DNA from: Tardiphaga sp. P9-11
Lineage (GTDB): Bacteria; Pseudomonadota; Alphaproteobacteria; Rhizobiales; Xanthobacteraceae
DNA: 64,000 bases
Reading direction: 5' to 3'
NCBI RefSeq assembly: GCF_008329525.1
Contig: NZ_NPKQ01000008.1
Span: forward strand, 124,001-188,000
A model generated the notes under the pieces. The model had not been told where the DNA came from. It did not search any database and saw only the letters and a list, made by a program, of their open reading frames with translations. Positions 1 to 8,779 of this stretch are shown here, piece by piece. Within the stretch, counting starts at the first letter, position 1. The number at the start of each line of letters is the position of its first letter. The translations under genes and the position numbers were made by a program.

Positions 1-81
1 ACCGTCTGGCCCTCAAGAGCATGTGATCCTCCTAAGCGATCGTTCGCTCTAGAAAATTCAGCAGTTTTTCTCGCGATGTTA

Positions 82-1821
82 CTACCGTGGGGATGCTGCA
101 AGCACGTCGCACAAGGCGTTCGTCAGTCGCGCGCGCGCATCTGCATGCGTGAAATCGTGGTCAGCATTGGGGATGATCGAAATCGACGCGTTCGGATAGC
201 GGCGTAGCCGCGCGCCCTTTCGTCCCATATAGGTCTGGAATTCACCGAGCGCGTGATCTCCTTCCGAAACCAGCATCGCCAGGCGAACGTCACGATCTGC
301 GAGAGTTTGGAAACGGCGATGGCCTTCGCCATAGAGCTTCCGGCGTGCAAGGATTTGGCTCGGTCTCAACGAGAAGATTTGAAGCAGACGTTTGGAAACG
401 AAGGCGATCGGAGCCTTGAGACGCAAGTTGCCTGACAGCAGTCGTCTCAGGCTTCGCTTACTGAACAACAGCGATACGGAACCACCGATGGTTCGATGGG
501 CTGATTGGAGCGCCTCTGCAACAGTTTCCCGGGGATCCCAGACAAAACGCATATTGTTGATGACGACGACTGTGCGAACGCGCTCATCCTGCACAGCCGC
601 CTGGAATGAGGCGTAAGCACCGCTGCAGCGTCCGACGAGCGCGATCGGGCCGGCATCGAGCTTCGCAACATAATCGATCGCGTGACGCATGTCGGCAAGT
701 TGCTCGTCCGAGTAAAGTACTTCGGCTGGCGCGCCTGCCGAGGCCGGACTGTCGCCGATGCCGCCGGCGTCGAATCGGAACGAGGCGACCCCGCGCTCCG
801 CCAGGGCACGAGCCTGTTCGACGGCCGCGCGACCCCAGCCGATGTGATAGTCCCGCCCCGAATTAGCCAGAACCGCAATAGCTGCAGGCCTTCGACCGAG
901 CGGATGACACAGGATGCCGAACAACCGGTCGTCCGGCCCGAACCGAACCGGTAATTCTTCATAGTGAGGGCCGGCGATCGGCCGTGCAGGCGTGAGCTCC
1001 TTGGCAGACAATTTGACGCCTGTCATTGGAGCGGTCACGAGATCGTCGATCCATGACACGATGCGTGCCAGCGTGCCGAGCTGTGGTCCGGCCACAGTTG
1101 GGTTTTGCATGATCACTTCATAGCCCGCGTAGTCGATCGACGACACATCGGCTCCGAGCGTCTTCAGATGGTTGCCGAGCGAGCTGTCGCGAGACATCTG
1201 CGTGCGCTCAACCAGCAGGACTTGTGCGGCAGGACGCTGAGTGGCCTTGGTGAGATCGATCGCCTTGATGGCCGCGGCGCGGCTGCTTGCGAGTGAAAGA
1301 CCGGCGACGGTGTAGCCGCTGTGGTCCAAGGGATCGGGTCCGATCCCCATCCTCTCGGTCACCATACGTGACCAGGCTTGCGATTCACGAAGATAGGAAC
1401 GGCCCTTTACGGCCGGCGCCATCAGTACCGTCGCTGCGATGCCGGGACATTCCGGTCCGAGTTGAGCGGCCAGACTCGCGCCAACGCCTTGCCCGACCAG
1501 GACGAGTTCGGCGCCGGGATGGAGGTCTCGCAAAAACGCCATGCACTGACGCGCAGCAACGAGCCAGTCGGAGATGCCTTCAGGCTCGCCGGCGATATCT
1601 ATCGCATCTGCAGTGCCGGGATAATCGAACCTGAGGCAGGCATGGCCCGCCTGAGCAATCTTCTCGGCCAAAGCGCACCATGTGGCGCGGGTACACAACT
1701 CCTCGTATCCGATAGGCGATAGCAACAGCACGGCCTTGCGGGGGGGCCGGTCAATGCTGCCTGCGTGATAGAAGCCCCCGAACGTATCAAACGTGACCGG
1801 GACGCCATATCGAAAATTCAT
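82..1821 (-). CDS. Tandem alpha/beta hydrolase (two-domain)
   Basis: This 579-residue protein contains two alpha/beta-hydrolase folds in a row, about residues 5-260 and 290-575. In the second domain the nucleophile elbow reads GRCSG (397-401), which puts Cys399 where serine hydrolases have Ser, as in dienelactone hydrolases and exosortase-associated hydrolases; a late Asp (in SEGDH) and His (in NADHDF) could complete the triad. In the first domain the elbow reads GQGVG (110-114), so the nucleophile is missing and the domain is probably structural or substrate-binding. No signal peptide is visible. The gene is divergent from the carrier-protein operon 351 bp away. A thioesterase, transferase or hydrolase role on the carrier-protein product is inference; the exact substrate cannot be read from the sequence. 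Confidence 0.8.
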   Translation of the reverse strand: MNFRYGVPVTFDTFGGFYHAGSIDRPPRKAVLLLSPIGYEELCTRATWCALAEKIAQAGHACLRFDYPGTADAIDIAGEPEGISDWLVAARQCMAFLRDLHPGAELVLVGQGVGASLAAQLGPECPGIAATVLMAPAVKGRSYLRESQAWSRMVTERMGIGPDPLDHSGYTVAGLSLASSRAAAIKAIDLTKATQRPAAQVLLVERTQMSRDSSLGNHLKTLGADVSSIDYAGYEVIMQNPTVAGPQLGTLARIVSWIDDLVTAPMTGVKLSAKELTPARPIAGPHYEELPVRFGPDDRLFGILCHPLGRRPAAIAVLANSGRDYHIGWGRAAVEQARALAERGVASFRFDAGGIGDSPASAGAPAEVLYSDEQLADMRHAIDYVAKLDAGPIALVGRCSGAYASFQAAVQDERVRTVVVINNMRFVWDPRETVAEALQSAHRTIGGSVSLLFSKRSLRRLLSGNLRLKAPIAFVSKRLLQIFSLRPSQILARRKLYGEGHRRFQTLADRDVRLAMLVSEGDHALGEFQTYMGRKGARLRRYPNASISIIPNADHDFTHADARARLTNALCDVLAASPR

Positions 1822-2115
1822 GATCTGGAAACCATCATCGTTGAACCGGTTCGTTATATCCAGAAAAGCGGGCAGTTATCTGCCAAGTCATGGCCCCGTT
1901 GGAGTTTGATTTCGTAGCTGACGGTCGAGGAATGTGTCATGCGATATCGCGTTCCATCATTAATTACGTGTTCGGCTCGAATCGTATCCGGGTATTTAAC
2001 CGCTCGCTAACATCAATTTTGCAACCCATTGGGCTCTACACCGGAACGACCCATTGCATTCGATGCTGTTTACGACTCACGCGTCATTTATCTGATATCA
2101 CCCGACCAACTCTGA

Positions 2116-2145
2116 CGACGGCCGGTCGCTTTAAGGCGGCCGTCG
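2116..2145 (+). promoter_or_regulatory. Perfect 9-bp stem-loop in the leader of the carrier-protein operon
   Basis: CGACGGCCG at 2116-2124 is the exact reverse complement of CGGCCGTCG at 2137-2145, with a 12-base loop. The hairpin lies 16 bases before the Shine-Dalgarno GGAGG (2162-2166) of the carrier-protein gene at 2173. No T-run follows, so it is unlikely to be a simple intrinsic terminator. It could be an operator dyad or an RNA element. The rest of the 1822-2172 divergent region is AT-richer than its surroundings and should hold both promoters, but I could not assign -35/-10 boxes. Confidence 0.4.
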
Positions 2146-2172
2146 ATAATTCAACAGCTCTGGAGGAAATGA

Positions 2173-2418
2173 ATGCGTGATCGTGTGCGCGCCATTGTCG
2201 GATCGATGAACCTTCTTCCCGTTCCGGTCGATAGCTTGTCCGACCAGGACAGTCTGTTCGACGCCGGCATGACGTCGTTCGGTTCGGTCCAGCTGATGAT
2301 GGCGATTGAGGAAGAATTCGACATCGAATTCCCCAACAGCCTGCTGACGCGCAAGACATTCGCGACCCTTGACGGGTTGAATTCCGCGGTCGAGCAACTC
2401 GTCTCCCAGAAAGCCTGA
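2173..2418 (+). CDS. Acyl/aminoacyl carrier protein (partner of amino acid:CP ligase)
   Basis: An 81-residue carrier protein with four-helix-type spacing. The phosphopantetheine site is Ser35 in DAGMTSFGSVQLM (30-42); the usual Asp-Ser-Leu is changed to Thr-Ser-Phe, as in stand-alone carrier proteins rather than fatty-acid AcpP. Acidic helix II/III residues (EEEFDIEFP) are typical. The start is fixed by GGAGG six bases upstream of ATG 2173; an earlier ATG at 2169 reads into a stop after three codons. It is the first gene of an operon with only four bases to the next gene. Context says it is loaded by the ligase at 3628-4566. The presence of a phosphopantetheinyl transferase elsewhere in the genome is assumed. 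Confidence 0.9.
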   Translation: MRDRVRAIVGSMNLLPVPVDSLSDQDSLFDAGMTSFGSVQLMMAIEEEFDIEFPNSLLTRKTFATLDGLNSAVEQLVSQKA

Positions 2419-2422
2419 TGCG

Positions 2423-3631
2423 ATGGCCCCGACCGCGGTGAAGTCCGACGTCGACGTGCCCGAAGCTACGCCCTGGCGTGACGTGATGCGGCGGGTCGCC
2501 ACCGATATCGCTGCGCCGAACGCGGCTGTCGCAGACCAGACCGCGTCATTTCCGACGCGGACATTCGACGCCCTTCGCCACGACGGCATGCTGGGCCTGA
2601 TGGTGCCCAAAAGTCTTGGTGGTCAGGAGCTGGGATTGCGGAGCATCGCCGATCTCTGCGCGATTCTCGCCGGCGCCTGCGGTGCCAGCGGCATGATCTA
2701 CGCCATGCATCAGATCAAGCTGTCGAGCCTTGTCGCCCACGGCATGGACACCGACTATCATCGCGCCCTGATGCGCGATGTGGCGACGAAGCAGCTGCTG
2801 ATCGCGTCATCAACCACCGAAGCCGGCATCGGCGGCGACATGCGCGTCTCGAATTGCGCGATCGAAACTGCCGGCGACCGGGTGTCGCTGACCAAGCAGG
2901 CGACGGTGCTGTCCTACGCCACCGAAGCCGACATCATCATGGCGACGGCGCGCCGCAATCCGGCATCCGCCGGGTCCGACCAGGTGTTGATCGCGCTGCG
3001 GCGTGACGATTATCAACTCGAACGCATTGCCGAGTGGAACACGCTGGGCATGCGCGGCACCTGCTCCGAGGGCTTCGTGTTGACGGTAACGGCCGGCGCC
3101 GATCAGATCTTTCCGAAGCCGTTCCACGAGATCGCCGTGCAATCCATGCTGGCCACGGCGCATGTGCTGTGGGCCAGCGTCTGGTTTGGAATCGCGGCGG
3201 ATGCGCTGTCGCGCGCACATGCCTCGGTCCGGGCAACGGCGCGGCGCATGCCGTCCGATTTCGCCGGTCCGCTGCCGGGCGCGACGCGACTGGCCGAGGC
3301 CACGGCGAAACTGCAGACCTTTAAATCCACGCTCATCGCCCATATCGAGCGGTTCGAGGCGGCGAAGCGGGACGAAGACGATCTCAGTTCGAACAGCTTC
3401 ACGGTCGAAATGAACAATCTCAAGATCATGGCCTCGACCATGGCCGTCGACGTCGTGCGTGAAGCGCTGATGGTGACCGGCATCGCCGGCTATCGCAACG
3501 ACGGCGCGTTCTCGGTCGGCCGCCATCTCAGGGACGTGCTGTCCGCCCCGCTGATGGTGGCGAATGACCGTATTCTCGCCAACACCGCCGGTCTGGTGGT
3601 CGCGAGCCGATTTGATCCAGGTCTGGAGTGA
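2423..3631 (+). CDS. Acyl-CoA dehydrogenase-like flavoprotein
   Basis: 402 residues with the acyl-CoA dehydrogenase layout: N-terminal helical domain ([20 protein letters not shown] near residues 48-67), middle beta-domain ([13 protein letters not shown] around 130-143) and C-terminal helical bundle. The canonical C-terminal Tyr-Glu-Gly-Thr motif that supplies the catalytic base in medium-chain enzymes is absent; the region reads [11 protein letters not shown] instead, as in monooxygenase-like or non-canonical members. It follows the carrier protein by four bases and overlaps the ligase gene by four (GTGA), indicating translational coupling. The inferred role is oxidation of the amino- or acyl-thioester on the carrier protein rather than fatty-acid beta-oxidation. 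An FMN-dependent monooxygenase of the DszC type is an alternative. Confidence 0.8.
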   Translation: MAPTAVKSDVDVPEATPWRDVMRRVATDIAAPNAAVADQTASFPTRTFDALRHDGMLGLMVPKSLGGQELGLRSIADLCAILAGACGASGMIYAMHQIKLSSLVAHGMDTDYHRALMRDVATKQLLIASSTTEAGIGGDMRVSNCAIETAGDRVSLTKQATVLSYATEADIIMATARRNPASAGSDQVLIALRRDDYQLERIAEWNTLGMRGTCSEGFVLTVTAGADQIFPKPFHEIAVQSMLATAHVLWASVWFGIAADALSRAHASVRATARRMPSDFAGPLPGATRLAEATAKLQTFKSTLIAHIERFEAAKRDEDDLSSNSFTVEMNNLKIMASTMAVDVVREALMVTGIAGYRNDGAFSVGRHLRDVLSAPLMVANDRILANTAGLVVASRFDPGLE

Positions 3632-4566
3632 GAGTGATGAACGTGCCCGCCAAAGCCGTGCAAAGCCCCGAAGCATTTCTGAACGCCCTGTTTGACGAGT
3701 CGATCCTGATCAAGACCGGCGTCGATGGTCTCTATGGCCGCGCCGGCGTGTTCGAGGAGGTCATCGACCGGTTCGAGAACGCGGTGACGAAAATTGCCGT
3801 CGGCGATCAGGCCACGCGCATTCATTTTCCGCCGGGCATGCCGCGCAAGAATCTCGAAAAGGCCGGTTACCTGAAGAGCTTTCCGCAGCTGGCCGGCTGC
3901 GTCCACTCCTTCATGGGCGACAATGCCGACCATATGAAGCTCGTCGGCATGATCGAGCGCGGCGAAGACTGGACCGAGATGCAGGATGCGACGGAAGTCG
4001 CGCTGACGCCGGCGGCCTGTTACCCGCTCTATCCCACCGTGGCCGCAGCGGGCCCGGTGCCGGACGACGGCCGGCTTTTCGATCTCAAGTCATACTGCTT
4101 CCGCCATGAGCCTTCGCAGGATCCCGGCCGCATGCAGCTATTTCGCATGCGCGAATTCGTCCGCATCGGCACCGCCGACGATGTGACCTCGTTCCGTGCC
4201 ACATGGCTGGAGCGTGGCGAACAGCTGATCAAGTCGCTGGGTCTGCCCTGCGTCATCGATTTGGCCAATGATCCGTTCTTCGGGCGCCCCGGCCGCATGC
4301 TGGCGTCGAACCAGCGCGAGCAAGGCCTGAAATTTGAATTGCTGATCCCCGTCGCAAGCGATGAAAATCCGACAGCGTGCCTGTCGTTCAACTATCACCA
4401 GAACCACTTCGGCAGCCTCTGGGGCATGAATTTCGCAAACGGCGAAGCCGCACATTCGGCCTGCGTCGGCTTCGGCCTGGAGCGGACGGCGCTCGCGCTA
4501 TTTCGTCACCACGGCACCAAGGTCGATGCCTGGCCCGACGATGTCCGCCGCGTGTTGTGGGGCTAG
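3628..4566 (+). CDS. Amino acid:[carrier protein] ligase (seryl-tRNA synthetase-like)
   Basis: 312 residues resembling the catalytic core of atypical class II seryl-tRNA synthetase without a tRNA-binding domain. Class II motif 2 is visible as [16 protein letters not shown] (155-170) and motif 3 as [12 protein letters not shown] (281-292). Cys131, Glu176 and Cys279 occupy the places of the zinc ligands that recognise the amino group in this family. Known B. japonicum homologues adenylate a small amino acid (mainly glycine) and transfer it to the phosphopantetheine of a cognate carrier protein, not to tRNA; here the carrier protein is two genes upstream. The start could be GTG 3628 (overlapping the preceding stop) or ATG 3637. 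Which amino acid is activated cannot be decided from sequence. Confidence 0.9.
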   Translation: MRVMNVPAKAVQSPEAFLNALFDESILIKTGVDGLYGRAGVFEEVIDRFENAVTKIAVGDQATRIHFPPGMPRKNLEKAGYLKSFPQLAGCVHSFMGDNADHMKLVGMIERGEDWTEMQDATEVALTPAACYPLYPTVAAAGPVPDDGRLFDLKSYCFRHEPSQDPGRMQLFRMREFVRIGTADDVTSFRATWLERGEQLIKSLGLPCVIDLANDPFFGRPGRMLASNQREQGLKFELLIPVASDENPTACLSFNYHQNHFGSLWGMNFANGEAAHSACVGFGLERTALALFRHHGTKVDAWPDDVRRVLWG

Positions 4567-4569
4567 GCC

Positions 4570-5562
4570 TTGCCGACCGCTTGCGCCATCGACGGACTGG
4601 ATCCCGTAACCTATGCTCGGCACGGGCTGCATGATCTCGCGCGCAACTGGCCCGAGACCAACTGCTATGTCGATCTGTTGATTGAAGTGCTGGGCCAGCG
4701 AGGGCACGATCCCCGCGCCGCCCTGGCTTTCACGGTGGCGCAGGATTACGAGGGCGATCAGTTCACGTTCTTCAAGTTTCCGCCCGTCGATCTCGCGCTG
4801 CTCTACGGTGTCGAGATTCTGGAGCTCGCGATCTTCGATAGGCTGGAAGATCATGTTCGCGTGCAGTTGGCGCGTGGCCGCCTGCCGCTGATCGAGGTCG
4901 ATTCCCATTACCTGCCGGATACGCGCGGCATCACCTATCGCCAAAACCACTCCAAGACGACGATCGGCGTCAACGTGCTGGATTCGATTAATCGCCGGCT
5001 CGATTACTTTCACAATGCCGGCTACTTCCGTCTCGAAGGCGACGATTTCGACGCCCTGTTGCGGCCCCCGGGTGACGGCGGCTTGCCGCTGTTCCCCTAT
5101 GTCGAGTTCATCAAGTTCGGTCCCGCGCCGTCTGCGCACACGCAGTTGGAGACATCACGCACGCTGCTCGCGCAACATCTGCGCCGTCGTCCGCAGCAAA
5201 ATCCATTCACGGCATGGGGCGAGGTGATCGGCGCCGACATCGCACGGCTGATCGAACGGCCTCCCGAGTGGTTTCACACCTATGCTTTCAGCACATTGCG
5301 TCAGGCCGGCGCGAATTTTGAACTGCTTGCGAGCTATCTGGCCTGGCTGCAGGAGCAAGGCGAGCCGCAGCTGGAGCGCGCCCGGCTGGCCGCGGAGGCG
5401 ATTGCCGGCGGCGCCAAGGTGATGCAGTTTCAGTTCGCGCGCGCCTCGGCGCGCCGCAAGGTTCCTGACGTCGCCGATGCCATCCGCCAGCTCGCGACTG
5501 ACTACGACATCGTCCTCGATAGTCTCATGGACCGTTTCGCTTCATGCGGCGCTGCGGCATGA
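4570..5562 (+). CDS. DUF1839 family protein, proposed aminoacyl transferase
   Basis: 330 residues matching the DUF1839 family, which is usually found next to amino acid:CP ligases. Conserved-looking polar residues are Cys32 in ETNCYVDLL, Asp111-His113 in VDSHYLP and His127 in YRQNHSKTTIGV. This Cys ... Asp-x-(Tyr/His)-x-Leu-Pro ... His pattern resembles the papain-like fold of BtrH, the enzyme that transfers an aminoacyl group from a carrier protein to an aminoglycoside. That similarity is my inference from motif order, not a search result. The only plausible start is TTG 4570, three bases after the previous stop, so translation is probably coupled. Predicted cytoplasmic: no signal peptide or membrane segment. 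Confidence 0.75.
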   Translation: MPTACAIDGLDPVTYARHGLHDLARNWPETNCYVDLLIEVLGQRGHDPRAALAFTVAQDYEGDQFTFFKFPPVDLALLYGVEILELAIFDRLEDHVRVQLARGRLPLIEVDSHYLPDTRGITYRQNHSKTTIGVNVLDSINRRLDYFHNAGYFRLEGDDFDALLRPPGDGGLPLFPYVEFIKFGPAPSAHTQLETSRTLLAQHLRRRPQQNPFTAWGEVIGADIARLIERPPEWFHTYAFSTLRQAGANFELLASYLAWLQEQGEPQLERARLAAEAIAGGAKVMQFQFARASARRKVPDVADAIRQLATDYDIVLDSLMDRFASCGAAA

Positions 5563-5595
5563 TCGCCAGATGATATCATCGGCCTGTTCATCACC

Positions 5596-8055
5596 ATGAC
5601 CGACATCCGCGCCATGACGGGACGAAATGTTCAGCCGCTCGACTGCGGCTGGGAACTGGCACTGTCACTCCCTCAGGCGTGGCAAGAGCCTGGCGCGTTG
5701 AGCGAGGCCGTCTGGTTGCCCGCCATCGTCCCTGGAACGGCGGCAGGCGCGCTGCGCGCCCTGGGTCAGTGGAGTTTCGACGAGCCTCAGCCGCTGCACG
5801 ACAAAGACGTCTGGTACCGGGTCCGCATCCGAGGACAGGGCAAGCGCAAGCTGCGGTTTGAGGGGCTCGCGACGTCAGCTGAGGTTTTCCTCGACGACAC
5901 CCTCATCCTGACCAGCAGCTCGATGTTCGAGCCGTATGAGGCCGATATCGTTCTCGGCGGTGAGCATTGGGTCCATATCGCCTTCAGGAGCCTCCGCAGA
6001 GTGCTGGCGGAAACCAAAGGCCCACGGGCGCGCTGGAAGACCATGATGATCGAGGAGCCGCGCCTGCGGTTCCTGCGCACCACGCTGATCGGGCACATGC
6101 CGGGATGGTGTCCGCCAGTTGATGTGGTCGGGCCGTATCGTGCCGTGACGCTGATCGAGGAGGGCGCGGTCCACGCGTTCGACGTCGATCTGCGCACCCG
6201 GCTCGAAGGGACCGAAGGGGTGCTTACGGTCTCACTGGATCTGGTGGGCATTCCGGAGGGCGTGCGCCCGATTCTGCAATGCGCCGGCGCCGACGTGCCG
6301 TTGGTGCACGCCGGCGGCATGACGTGGCGCGGCGCGCTGCACGTCCCTGCGATGACGCCGTGGTGGCCGCACAGCCATGGCGCCCCGACGCTGCACGGCG
6401 TCGAAATTGTCATCGGCGACGTCCATATCGATCTCGGCGAGGTCGGTTTCCGCCGAATCGAGATCGATCGCGGCGCGGACGAGGGCGGCTTCACGCTGTA
6501 CGTCAACGGCGTCAGAATCTTCTGCCGCGGCGCCTGCTGGACTCCGATCGACGTCGTCAATCTGCAAGCGACAGATGCCGATTACGCCCGAAACCTCGGG
6601 CTGATGAAAAGCGCCGGCCTCAATATGGTTCGCCTCAGCGGCACCATGCTCTACGAAGCTCCCGAATTCCATCGCGCCTGCGACAGGCTCGGCATCATGG
6701 TCTGGCAGGACGTCATGATGGCCAATTTCGATTATCCGTCAGATCCGGCCTTCGCCGACGTCATCCGCGGCGAAGTCACGACGCTCATTCGCCGCTTGAG
6801 CGCATCGCCGTCACTGGTGGTCGTCTGCGGAGGCAGCGAAGTCGGCCAGCAGGCAGCGATGATGGGCCTGCCGCGCGAGATGCGCGACACACCGCTCGCA
6901 GATGTCGTTGTGCCAGAAATTGTTGCGCAATGGTCGGACGCCGCCTACGTGACCGGTTCGCCGTTGGGAGGAGCACTTCCGTTCGTGTCCGAAGCGGGGC
7001 CGTCGCACTACTACGGTGTCGGCGCCTACATGCGGCCACTCGCCGACGCACGCCGAGCCAATGTCCGCTTTGCGTCCGAATGCCTGGCTTTTGCCAACTT
7101 ACCGGACGATCGCCAATTTGCATCCTACCAACTTGATCCGAGCGCTGATCCGGTCCGTTGGCTGAGGCGTGTGCCCCGCGATGGCGGCGCATCCTGGGAT
7201 TTCGAGGACATCCGCGAGTATTATCTAACTTCGCTTTGGAATAGCGACGGCCGCAGCCTGCGCCACAGCGATCCCATGCGCTGGCGCCGATTGTCCCGAG
7301 CGGCCGTCGCCGAGGTGATCGAACGCACCATCGATGAATGGCGACGCCCCGCGTCCGCAACAGCGGGCGCACTGCTATGGCTGTGGCGCGACCTGTGGCC
7401 TGGTGCAGGCTGGGGTCTGGTGGATTCGGACGGGCGCCCCAAGTCTGCATTCTACGCCCTTCGGCGGGCTTCCTTGCCGTTGCGACTGTCCATCACCGAC
7501 GAGGGCACCAATGGGCTTTACCTACATCTCGTCAACGACACGCCGCACGCCGTCACCGGCAGGCTCACTTTGCGCTGCCTGAAAGACGGTGCGATATCGG
7601 TGATCGAAGCGGCACGTGACCTGACGGTCGCGGCCCATGCAGGGCTCTCCATCGGGGCGTTCGATCTGTTTGATCGCTTCTTCGACGCAGGCCACTGTTA
7701 TCGGTTTGGACCGGCCGCGCATGATGTGGTTCATGCGACGTTCGAGATGCCGACCGCGGGCCAGCCTGTCGAGGCTTTCCATTTTATTGGGATGCCCACG
7801 GTCGAAGCCAACAATGCGATCAACGCGGTGCTAGGCGAAGATCGCGGCGGCTTCTTCCTGGAACTGCAGACGGACACAACAGCGCGATTCGTCGAGATCG
7901 TGGACGACAACTTCGTGCCCGACGATAATTACTTCCATCTCGCGCCCGGACGCAAAAAAGTCGTTTGCTTCACACCGTCGCACCGAGCGGGACAGCACGT
8001 GCGCCCTGCAGGGCGGGTCGCGGTGCTTGGCGGAAACAGCGAAGCCAACTACTGA
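5596..8055 (+). CDS. Glycoside hydrolase family 2 (beta-mannosidase-like)
   Basis: 819 residues with GH2 organisation: N-terminal sugar-binding jelly roll (about 40-190, including VWYRVRI and LATSAEVFLDD), an immunoglobulin-like domain (about 195-290), a TIM barrel (about 300-620) and a C-terminal beta domain. The acid/base position reads CGGSEVGQQ with Glu415 kept, although the usual Asn-Glu pair is Ser-Glu; the nucleophile position is RFASEC with Glu495. Both catalytic Glu are therefore present. No signal peptide is seen, so it should act in the cytoplasm, which is unusual for a polysaccharide-degrading enzyme and suggests an intracellular glycoside or glycosyl transfer. It is the last gene of the operon, 33 bases after DUF1839. 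An alternative ATG lies at 5614. Confidence 0.75.
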   Translation: MTDIRAMTGRNVQPLDCGWELALSLPQAWQEPGALSEAVWLPAIVPGTAAGALRALGQWSFDEPQPLHDKDVWYRVRIRGQGKRKLRFEGLATSAEVFLDDTLILTSSSMFEPYEADIVLGGEHWVHIAFRSLRRVLAETKGPRARWKTMMIEEPRLRFLRTTLIGHMPGWCPPVDVVGPYRAVTLIEEGAVHAFDVDLRTRLEGTEGVLTVSLDLVGIPEGVRPILQCAGADVPLVHAGGMTWRGALHVPAMTPWWPHSHGAPTLHGVEIVIGDVHIDLGEVGFRRIEIDRGADEGGFTLYVNGVRIFCRGACWTPIDVVNLQATDADYARNLGLMKSAGLNMVRLSGTMLYEAPEFHRACDRLGIMVWQDVMMANFDYPSDPAFADVIRGEVTTLIRRLSASPSLVVVCGGSEVGQQAAMMGLPREMRDTPLADVVVPEIVAQWSDAAYVTGSPLGGALPFVSEAGPSHYYGVGAYMRPLADARRANVRFASECLAFANLPDDRQFASYQLDPSADPVRWLRRVPRDGGASWDFEDIREYYLTSLWNSDGRSLRHSDPMRWRRLSRAAVAEVIERTIDEWRRPASATAGALLWLWRDLWPGAGWGLVDSDGRPKSAFYALRRASLPLRLSITDEGTNGLYLHLVNDTPHAVTGRLTLRCLKDGAISVIEAARDLTVAAHAGLSIGAFDLFDRFFDAGHCYRFGPAAHDVVHATFEMPTAGQPVEAFHFIGMPTVEANNAINAVLGEDRGGFFLELQTDTTARFVEIVDDNFVPDDNYFHLAPGRKKVVCFTPSHRAGQHVRPAGRVAVLGGNSEANY

Positions 8056-8221
8056 ATAGATGATTGAGGGTGGGGGCGACACACCGCGCCACACCACCTT
8101 GGTTTGCTTTAGAGAGGCGATCATCACACGCGGATAATCTCGCTGATGCTTTGGCCAGTGATCAATCGAGTCCTTACGATCATTGCACGCATCTGGCGTC
8201 CGACGCCGGTGACGACATAAG

Positions 8222-8659
8222 TCGTGCTCGGCGTAGTGCGAGCCGCAGCGCACGAACGCTCAGTTCGGTCTCGATCTCGAAACCACCGGACAGCACCGGG
8301 AAGGATTTGACAAAGTATCTCGAGAATACGCGGTAGCCTGACAGCACATCTTTGAAGTTCTGACCGAACGTCATTGACAGAAAGCCGGTGAGCGGTGAGT
8401 TGCCGGTGCGGTAGCCAAGGCGATAGGCGGCAACCGTCTGCTCGATACGGCGGCCCGCGACCATGTCGAGGCGATCATTTAACAGCTGCGAATAATCGCA
8501 CACGCCTGCGAGGCTACTTCACCCGTGCGATCTGTCGAGTTGTTGTCGTAGACATAAATCGTGGCGGCGGGCAGCGCCCTGCGGAAATCGCTCACGACAG
8601 TTGTGACTGCGATCTCTTCATTGAAGCAGGGGATCAGGATAGAGACGCGGCGCGGTCAT
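8222..8659 (-). pseudogene. Family 2 glycosyltransferase, internally deleted
   Basis: On the minus strand, translation gives the GT2 start (VSILIPCFNEE, then YVYDNNSTDRTGEVA), then a stop near 8485, and then in another frame the distal part of the same family (LNDRLDMVAGRRIEQTVAAY, FKDVLSGYRVFSR, GFEIETELSVRAL). The middle of the enzyme, which should hold the nucleotide-sugar aspartates (VDGDATYD-type motif), is gone, and the C-terminus loses similarity before 8222. The intact relatives are dolichyl-phosphate-mannose-synthase-like enzymes of about 300-400 residues. This is a decayed copy with a deletion of roughly 80-100 codons plus frameshifts. Confidence 0.75.
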
Positions 8660-8779
8660 GGACTTTCCGGCGGGTTCGAGGCGCAGCACGATCTCCGATC
8701 GACTGCACCCGGACGTAGATGTGCTCCCGACCAATGCGGCATCTGGCACTGATTTCACAGTCCTTGACAGCGCGGCGCC

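Noticed and set aside
2810-3676. 288-codon minus-strand frame opposite the ACAD-like gene
   Set aside because: Shadow of the ACAD-like gene, with no recognisable motifs and in conflict with a well-supported operon.
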